NCBI GenBank assembly: GCA_026826555.1 | Contig: JAKSZT010054308.1 | Location: 1,042,174 to 1,106,173, forward strand | Source of the DNA: Tolypeutes matacus | Lineage: Eukaryota > Chordata > Mammalia > Cingulata > Chlamyphoridae | DNA: 64,000 nt | Direction of reading: 5' to 3' | Part shown: positions 58,060-64,000 of the stretch, piece after piece | Layout: each line of letters starts with the position of its first letter | Position numbering within the stretch: position 1 is the first letter of the stretch | Notes under the pieces: generated by a model | What the model saw: the letters and a program-made list of their open reading frames with translations, nothing else | Told to the model about the DNA's origin: nothing | Database searches by the model: none | Position numbers and translations under genes: made by a program

Positions 58060-59310
58060 CAGTCAGAGAAGGCTGCTCCCCTCCACGTTGCTACAGCCTC
58101 TGGTTTCCCAACCAGGCCAATGTGGCAATCACTGCACAGAATGAGGATTTGTGACAGGGTGTGTGGGGAGGAAGAGGGGGGGAGGAGGAAGGTGTTTGCC
58201 CAGCAGTAGCACCCAGCAGGAGAAACCAGGAGAGGGTGTGGCAAGCTCCCTTTTTCTGGGCTGCTGGTTCCCACTCACTCAGTACAGCCAGGACGCCCCC
58301 TCCTGAGTCCCTCTGCTGTTGCTTTTGCTAATCCTGTGCATTTGTGGCTTGTCTGTGCATCTCTGAAATGGAAATCAAATGCATCGTTTTGAGTCTATGC
58401 ATATAAGCACATTCTTCCACTGCTTTCATCAGATTCTCTAGAGGGTCCAGAGACCCCCAAAAAAGGCTAAGAACACTGGTCCTAGTTGCTGACTTTTAGG
58501 AGTGAGAGATGGAGTGTCACTCTTTAGGATGTCGTTGTTTCACGCAGGGGGGGTGGCCTCTCTGTGGGGGTGCATGTTGTTAAGGGCTACATCAGTTCTT
58601 ATCCTGCCACTCTCACCCCTTCAGAAACCTCCTGCTGTGTGAAGCTCGGGTGCGCTGAGGCCTTGGGAGATAAAGGCCAGCTTGGGGTGCCTCTGCACTG
58701 GACAAGGCACACGCCACTGCTCACACGCCAGTAGGAAGCCTACATCCCTCTCTGGGGTGATCATTGTGCATTGGGTCCCAGGAGCCTGGGCGGAAGAAGC
58801 CCAGCTCTGTGTTGGGGTGGGTGTGGGGGGTGTTTCTTCGGAGGCACCAGAAAAGCAGAAGAGGCTAATTCCCTCAGCATTTGGGGAGGAACAAACCCTT
58901 CACCCACCAACAAAATGCCACTCCGATTAACTTGTTCCAACCCTGCAGATTTGTGGTGCATTTCTTGTGTTACAAAGCACACCTGCATCCATATGATGTC
59001 AGAGCATGCCTATCAGGAAGGCGAGCAGAACTCGCCCAGTCTGCAGACAAGGAAGCTGAGGGCCAGAAAGGCAGAGTGGTTCTCCCAGAGATTCCGGGAG
59101 ACAATGTGTCAGAGCCAGGACAAGATCCCAGAGCATCTGAATCCACAGCATGATCCAACAAGCAAGTGACTTTGCTCATCTTTCCTTCCCCCAAGCTTTC
59201 AACAGGTATTTACACTGTGTACCCCAGGGCCCAGGCCATCATCCCCTCTTCAAGGAAGTAGGTAGTACCTCTCTCTTCTTGAAGTTCCAATAGCCCTTTG
59301 TGCTCCTTTA
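58060..59310. other. no gene; region upstream of S100A8
   Basis: Holds the upstream region of S100A8. No exon recognised. A short piece at about 58430-58490 resembles the end of an old DNA transposon. Confidence 0.35.
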
Positions 59311-59317
59311 CCCACCT

Positions 59318-59560
59318 AGCTTTATACCTGTGTGTCCTTGGGCAAATTGCTTGCCCTCTCTGGGCCTCGGTTCCCTCAATGAATAAATGAAGATTTAAAA
59401 TAGAACCTACCATATAGTGTTGTGAGGATTAATATTATAAGCAAAATAGTTATGGTTTATGGACTTTCCTTAAAATATGTTAAACTTTAATGAAGTTTAC
59501 TAAAAAATTTGTGAAGTGCTTAGAGCAGTGTATGGTAAGCCCTGTGTGAGAGTATTTCAT
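59318..59560 (+). repeat. MIR SINE
   Basis: Contains tgtgtccttgggcaaattgc, ttgccctctctgggcctcgg, tgttgtgaggattaatatta and gtgaagtgcttagagcagtg, in forward MIR order, with an unrelated T/A-rich insert in the middle. Confidence 0.75.
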
Positions 59561-59669
59561 GATTACTGCCCTGAAAATGTTCCCAATTCCCCACCTGGAC
59601 TGTGAGCCCCCTGAGGACACAGAATGACTGCCAGTGTCCTCTGCCTCCCAGGACCCAGCATGCACATGC

Positions 59670-59679
59670 NNNNNNNNNN
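59670..59679. other. assembly gap of 10 N
   Basis: Ten N are flanked by two near-identical stretches of about 40 bases (59629-59669 and 59681-59722). The true sequence and length at this point are unknown. Confidence 0.99.
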
Positions 59680-59789
59680 GCTGCCAGTGTCCTCTGCCTC
59701 CCCAGGACCTAGTGTGCACATGTTGTATGCTGCCATGCACAGTAACAGCAGCAGCTACAGCACAACACACAAGAGCAAAAGTAGCAGTC

Positions 59790-59945
59790 AATATTTAGTG
59801 GGCATTTCCCACATGTCAGCAACTGCTCTAAGTGCTTTACACACATCTATTAATTTAATCCTCACTGTAATGCCATGAGGTATATACTACTATAATTCCC
59901 GTTTACAGAGAAGGAAACTGAGGCCCATAGAAAGACACATGACAT
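59790..59945 (-). repeat. MIR SINE fragment
   Basis: The plus strand has caactgctctaagtgcttta, aatttaatcctcactgtaat, ttcccgtttacagagaagga and aactgaggcccatagaa, in reverse MIR order. Confidence 0.8.
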
Positions 59946-60269
59946 CCATGCATTGAGCAACTTAGCCTGACACTACGTAATCTGCCCCCTGCCCCAGCCT
60001 GGTAAAGGCCTCCTCATCCTTCCTAATCCAGCTCTGGCACCACCCGCTCCCTGTCCATCTACCCCTGACTAGACAGAGTTAATTTATTCCTCTCCTTGGT
60101 GCTACCCAGGTGCTTGCCCACACTCCATCGCAGCGTTTTCCCTGCTGCGTTATGATTCATCTCTTTATCGGCGCTCTCTTCCTTGGGCCTGGGAACTTAG
60201 TACACACCTGTGATTCACCAGACCCCATCCTACACAGCCTTGCAAAACCGTTTCTTACCCCAAAACAGC

Positions 60270-60395
60270 ACATCATCCTTTCAAAGTGTTTTTACATCCA
60301 CTCCCTCACTGAGTACTCCCAGAAACCTGGTAAAGTGAATGTTACAGACACAATTATCCTTACGTGACAGGTGAGGAAACTGAGGCTCAGGGAGT
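60270..60395 (-). repeat. MIR SINE fragment
   Basis: Contains caaagtgtttttacatccac and gtgaggaaactgaggctcag, in reverse MIR order. Confidence 0.55.
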
Positions 60396-60399
60396 TGTT

Positions 60400-61900
60400 G
60401 GAGTTCTCTCCTAGAAATGTATGTTCTGCTTTGTCTTGGTGGCTTGGGTGCTCAAAAGTACACATTAGAACAAGCTAGGTGGCTTTTCTGAGACTCTCTT
60501 TAGGATCTGCTCACTAGCCAGGGATCAAGCTCAGTCTGACCCCTCTTGCGGCAGATGATGATGAAGTTAATGGAGATGACATCTTCCCAGACCCCTGGCC
60601 CTTCAGGAGGTGCTTTCCTTGAACCCATTTCCCTGACAACTGTCCTGGTGGAAAAAGTTTTGTTTTTTTTTCATCCAGAGAGTGAGGAGCGCCATCCCCA
60701 GGTACAGCAAGGGAAACGTAAGGTAGACATGAGGGGCGACTTCCAGTGGGACAGGAGGACCAGAGAGAGACCATGAAATGTCACACCCACCCCAAGAAAT
60801 GCTCCCCCTGGATAGCCACCTTGAGGGCCTCAGGGAGAGCAGGAGCCCAGGCCCAGGTGGCCTCTCAGAAGATGGGTGTCAGGTTTGGGGTAAGCAGGTT
60901 GGGGGGAAAGCAGAGTCTGTAAATATGCTGATGGACATGGGGTGACATGGGGCAACCTGGGGGAGCCGGAACCTGGTCATGTTTACAGGAAATAGCTCAA
61001 TTCCCGGGTATGTGTCCCAATAGCCCCAACCAGGCCCATCCCCAAGGCTGAGGAAATGAGGACAGAGCAGGCAGAGCTGGTGGAGAAATCCCCAGTAAGG
61101 GGCAAGAGGAAGGCAAGGAGGACTCGGGCTGGGCAGCCCTTGTTTAGAGCTGCACCCTTTTCAGGGGAGACCGGCAGGAGGCAGGAAGAATTCTTCAGAG
61201 GATGCAAGCTCCCCTGGGCTGCGTAGCCCAGTCAACTGTCTCTAGACATGACCCACCGCCCCACAGGAGGGAGCACAGATCCGGGTGGTCGGGGCCCAAT
61301 CGTGCAAGGCCCCCTGGCCCCACCCGTTCTTGCATTCCTCCCTCAAGCACTGAGCGGGTGCTGTGTGCCAGACACGATCAGGGCCTGGCCCCGGGCTTGG
61401 TGGGGGGCACAGACCAGTGGAGGCACAGCTATGGGGCAGCAGGAAATGAGCCTCCTTGGGGCAGCTCAGATTCCATGGGAACAGAGGAACGGGTCCAGAA
61501 GGAAGTGGAATGTGGGAGCCTTCCCAGAGGAGGCGAAGGCCGGGCTGAGTCCTGGAGAGCCAGCGCTGGCGAGATTAGCAAGTGTGGCAGGGGGTCAGAG
61601 TGCGGTCTGGGCCCAGAGAGCCAAGTCAGAACTTGACTGATCAGAAACAAGCGTCCCTCTGGGTGCAGCCCCCCGGGGTGCTGCACCTTATTGGGCTGGC
61701 AGACCTAGTCCCCTCAGTGGCCACTCCAGTCATTTGTACAGGTGAGCAGAGCAGATGAGCTCTCATTGCTTTTTCAATCGGACACAATCAGTCAAGACAG
61801 GGTTTCCAGAACCATCCTTAAAAAAGAAAACCCACCAAGATCCCAGCTATACCTAAAGGCAGAGGAGACCCTCCCAGAGAGATTCCACATCTGATGTCTG
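60400..61900. other. no gene recognised
   Basis: A GC-moderate intergenic stretch. Open frames of up to 144 codons on the plus strand near 61202-61640 overlap in two frames and match nothing known. Confidence 0.35.
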
Positions 61901-61907
61901 GGCTCCC

Positions 61908-61908
<1 letters not shown>

Positions 61909-61964
<56 letters not shown>

Positions 61965-62012
61965 GAAGAGAGAGAGAGAGAGAAGGAGGGAGGGAGGGAG
62001 GGGGAGACAGAG
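61909..62012. repeat. (GA)n-rich purine tract
   Basis: A roughly 100-base purine run of ga, gaca and ggga units on the plus strand. It is mirror-like and low-complexity. Confidence 0.95.
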
Positions 62013-62249
62013 AGAGGAGAAAGACTATGACACAGGGACAGACAGACAGGGCAGGGGGCAGGTCTCAGTGAGGGAGGAGCCAGGGCCCACAGGAGGACTT
62101 GGCTCTGTGAGTCAGGAACAGCCAAAGCCATCATCATGCTTTATTAGAAAAACCAGACCCACCCTTGTCTCTCTCCAGGAAGCCTTCCTTGATGGCAGTC
62201 TCCCAGGTTCCACTCACCCTTCTCATCCCCTGTCTGCATCACAGGTATG

Positions 62250-62760
62250 CAACCTTCTGCCAGGCTGGATTGTCAGCTTTTGCCCTGGTCTCTATCGCTG
62301 ACTCAGATTGCTCAAAACCAAACTCCTAATCTTCCTGCGAAGACTCCTCCACCTTTGCCCCTGTGATCCCCATGGCAATTACCAGCATCATCTTGCCCTG
62401 TGTCGTTCTGGATCCCTACTCCCTCATACCTTCAGCCGGTCCCCAAGGTCTGTGGTTTGATTTACTCACTTCTCTGGCACCTTCTCCCTCCCTTCCATGC
62501 CTGCAGCCATCAATCTAGTCCAGCCTTCGTTGCCTCCCACCCAGATCCTCTGCCCGGTCTGCGCCGTGGCCCCCAGGTGGTTTCTGAAAAGTGCAACTCT
62601 GGCCCCTCTCACTTAAACAGTCCCTCAGGGTCCCACTACCTAAAGGATGAAGTTCAAAGGCCAATGGTCAGCATTCAAGGACCTCCAGAGGCTGGTCCTG
62701 ACTCACCCTTTCAAACTAATTGTGTACTATTCTTCTCCATGGATGCTAATTTCTAACCAA
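62250..62760 (+). repeat. L2 LINE fragment
   Basis: Contains cctacctaaaggatgaagtt (across 62634-62653), caaggacctccagaggctgg and tgactcaccctttcaaac, which follow the L2 3' order. Confidence 0.5.
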
Positions 62761-63315
62761 ACTATCTATTACCACTGCATATACTTCATGAATTTCTACT
62801 GCTGATATCACTCCTTGAAATGCCATACAACCTCTCCCCCACCCTTTCCCATCCTGGCCTTTTCTCAGACCCAAGCTGCCCCGCCTTTTGCACAGTGATT
62901 GGTTGGGGCTCCCCTTTGGAGTGAAGAGAACTTCAAACACGGGGTCCTGTCCAGTGCACCACTGACCCCCTGGCTCCCACACTGTCATGTTTGTGGAGTG
63001 AATGAATGGTCGGAAACATCACTAGGTGGCCTGGCTGCTCTATCCAAGAGCCATGCCCCCGAGGGAAGAGAAGCCTCCCTCCCAGAGGGAGGCAGTGGGG
63101 GCTGCCTTCCCCCTTGGACAGGGGCTCCCAGAAGGCAGGGGATTGCTGTGTGTCTGCCCCATGCCCCAACTCGGACGGGGCCCCATGGAGGCAGAGCCTG
63201 TCTCCTACCCAGAATGGACATCCCCTAGACAAAGGACCCAACTTCCTTCTTCTGGACCACAGGAGATGCTCAGAACCACGCATTGACCAATATCCAGGAA
63301 TGTTTATGCACTTGC

Positions 63316-63321
63316 TTTATT
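63316..63321 (-). terminator. polyadenylation signal of the S100A15-type gene
   Basis: The minus strand has AATAAA about 110 bases after the stop codon at 63429. Confidence 0.75.
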
Positions 63322-63428
63322 CTCTTTCCACACACGTCCTTTCCACAGACATAGATGTGTGTGCACACATAGACACACACACAGCCGAGGTAGCCATCCA
63401 GCCTCCCACAGCCAGGACACACCTCCTT

Positions 63429-63605
63429 CTAATAGAGGCCGTGCTGGGCACAGTGGTGGGCGCAGAGCTGCCGGTGGTACTGCAGGTGGTAGTCCTTCAC
63501 CAGCTTGCCCAGGATGTAGAGAAACTCGTCAAAGCAGATCTGGTTGTCCTTGTTCTTGTCTGCTGCCCGGAACAATTCCGTGATGTAGTATGGCTCCTTC
63601 CGACC
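63429..63605 (-). CDS. S100A15A: S100A15/S100A7A-type gene, last exon only (partial)
   Basis: A phase-0 exon opens after cattcctcag and encodes 58 residues to TAG. It starts [20 protein letters not shown] and ends CAQHGLY. The EF loop [12 protein letters not shown] is canonical, and a zinc-type HxxxH (DYHLQYH) follows. This is the C-terminal half of the koebnerisin/psoriasin group, closest in my memory to rodent-type S100A15 rather than human S100A7. Such proteins are epithelial antimicrobial alarmins. The first coding exon with the ATG is not visible between 63606 and 64000 and should lie beyond the window. The orientation matches S100A8 and S100A12. Confidence 0.88.
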   Translation of the reverse strand, partial: GRKEPYYITELFRAADKNKDNQICFDEFLYILGKLVKDYHLQYHRQLCAHHCAQHGLY

Positions 63606-64000
63606 CTGAGGAATGGGGCAAAGGGTCACCCACCACCCAAGCCCAGGCCAACCTTCCAGGGCTCTCTGCCACCTGCTGTGAGAAGAGGATTCAGGCTGGG
63701 GGCAGGAGGTAACTGTCTCATGGCCCCTGCCTGCAAGGGGCTTGCAGGGAACATCTCCACACTTAGAGTGACCAGGATACATGCTGCAAATTAGGCTGAA
63801 AAGACAGCGGTGTGGCGGGTGCCTGGGCAAGTGGCCCTGTCACTGCATGGCTACAGACAGAGAAGGTAAATTGGGCACAGTTTACTGGTTAACTGTCAAC
63901 AGTTCCTGCGCAGTGCTGAGCAGCCCAGCAACTCCAAAAGACACTTCCCATCCACATGGGTCCTAGCTGGAGCCTTTCTTCCCAGTTCAAGGGCAAGCTC

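Noticed and set aside
60583..61640. Overlapping plus-strand frames of about 130-144 codons near the right end
   Set aside because: Two frames are open at once in GC-rich DNA and neither resembles a protein family.
61894..62301. 135-codon open frame rich in Arg-Glu
   Set aside because: It is the translation of a (GA)n purine tract.
63606..64000. First coding exon of the S100A15-type gene
   Set aside because: No S100-like N-terminal segment with an ATG and a donor site is visible on the minus strand in this stretch; it must lie outside the window.
1..64000. CRISPR arrays, operons or bacterial mobile elements
   Set aside because: The sequence is a vertebrate nuclear locus; no regularly spaced repeats or bacterial gene organisation were seen.

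Overview
This is mammalian nuclear DNA: spliced genes with GT/AG introns, L1, L2, MIR, MaLR and Tigger repeats, and TATA-driven S100 genes. The most diagnostic repeat is a young tRNA-derived SINE, with a tRNA-like A-box, a B-box of the GGTTCGATCCC type, an A-rich tail and perfect target duplications. It resembles the DAS-type SINEs known from armadillos and other xenarthrans, so I infer a xenarthran, most likely an armadillo (Dasypus-like). The species is inference. The gene order matches the epidermal differentiation/S100 cluster of human 1q21: PGLYRP4, S100A9, S100A12, S100A8, S100A7A/A15.

Layout. 1-6.9 kb: no gene; old repeats, a retroviral integrase remnant and two adjacent LTR-like units. 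6.9-18.5 kb: PGLYRP4 on the minus strand, seven coding exons that join in phase to 339 codons. 18.5-29.6 kb: intergenic, with a GC-rich block just upstream of PGLYRP4, a fossil hAT transposon and a MaLR-like provirus. 29.6-32.3 kb: S100A9 on the plus strand. 32.3-43.7 kb: intergenic repeats. 43.7-45.3 kb: S100A12, minus strand. 45.3-57.0 kb: repeats, including a Tigger1-type element that splits a MIR and itself carries two SINEs. 57.0-58.0 kb: S100A8, minus strand. 58-63.3 kb: repeats and a 10-base assembly gap. 63.3-63.6 kb: the last exon of an S100A15/S100A7A-type gene whose start lies beyond the right edge.

How the genes work together. All five are antimicrobial or inflammatory genes of epithelia and neutrophils. 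S100A8 and S100A9 form calprotectin, which withholds zinc, manganese and iron from microbes. S100A12 and S100A15 are related metal-binding alarmins. PGLYRP4 is a secreted peptidoglycan-binding bactericidal protein. All known calprotectin metal ligands are kept here. However, the S100A9 tail has grown into three Gly-His repeats carrying 12 histidines, S100A8 has lost every cysteine, and PGLYRP4 appears to lack the linker exon found in human. These lineage-specific changes are the most interesting biology in the window. I found no wholly new gene system.
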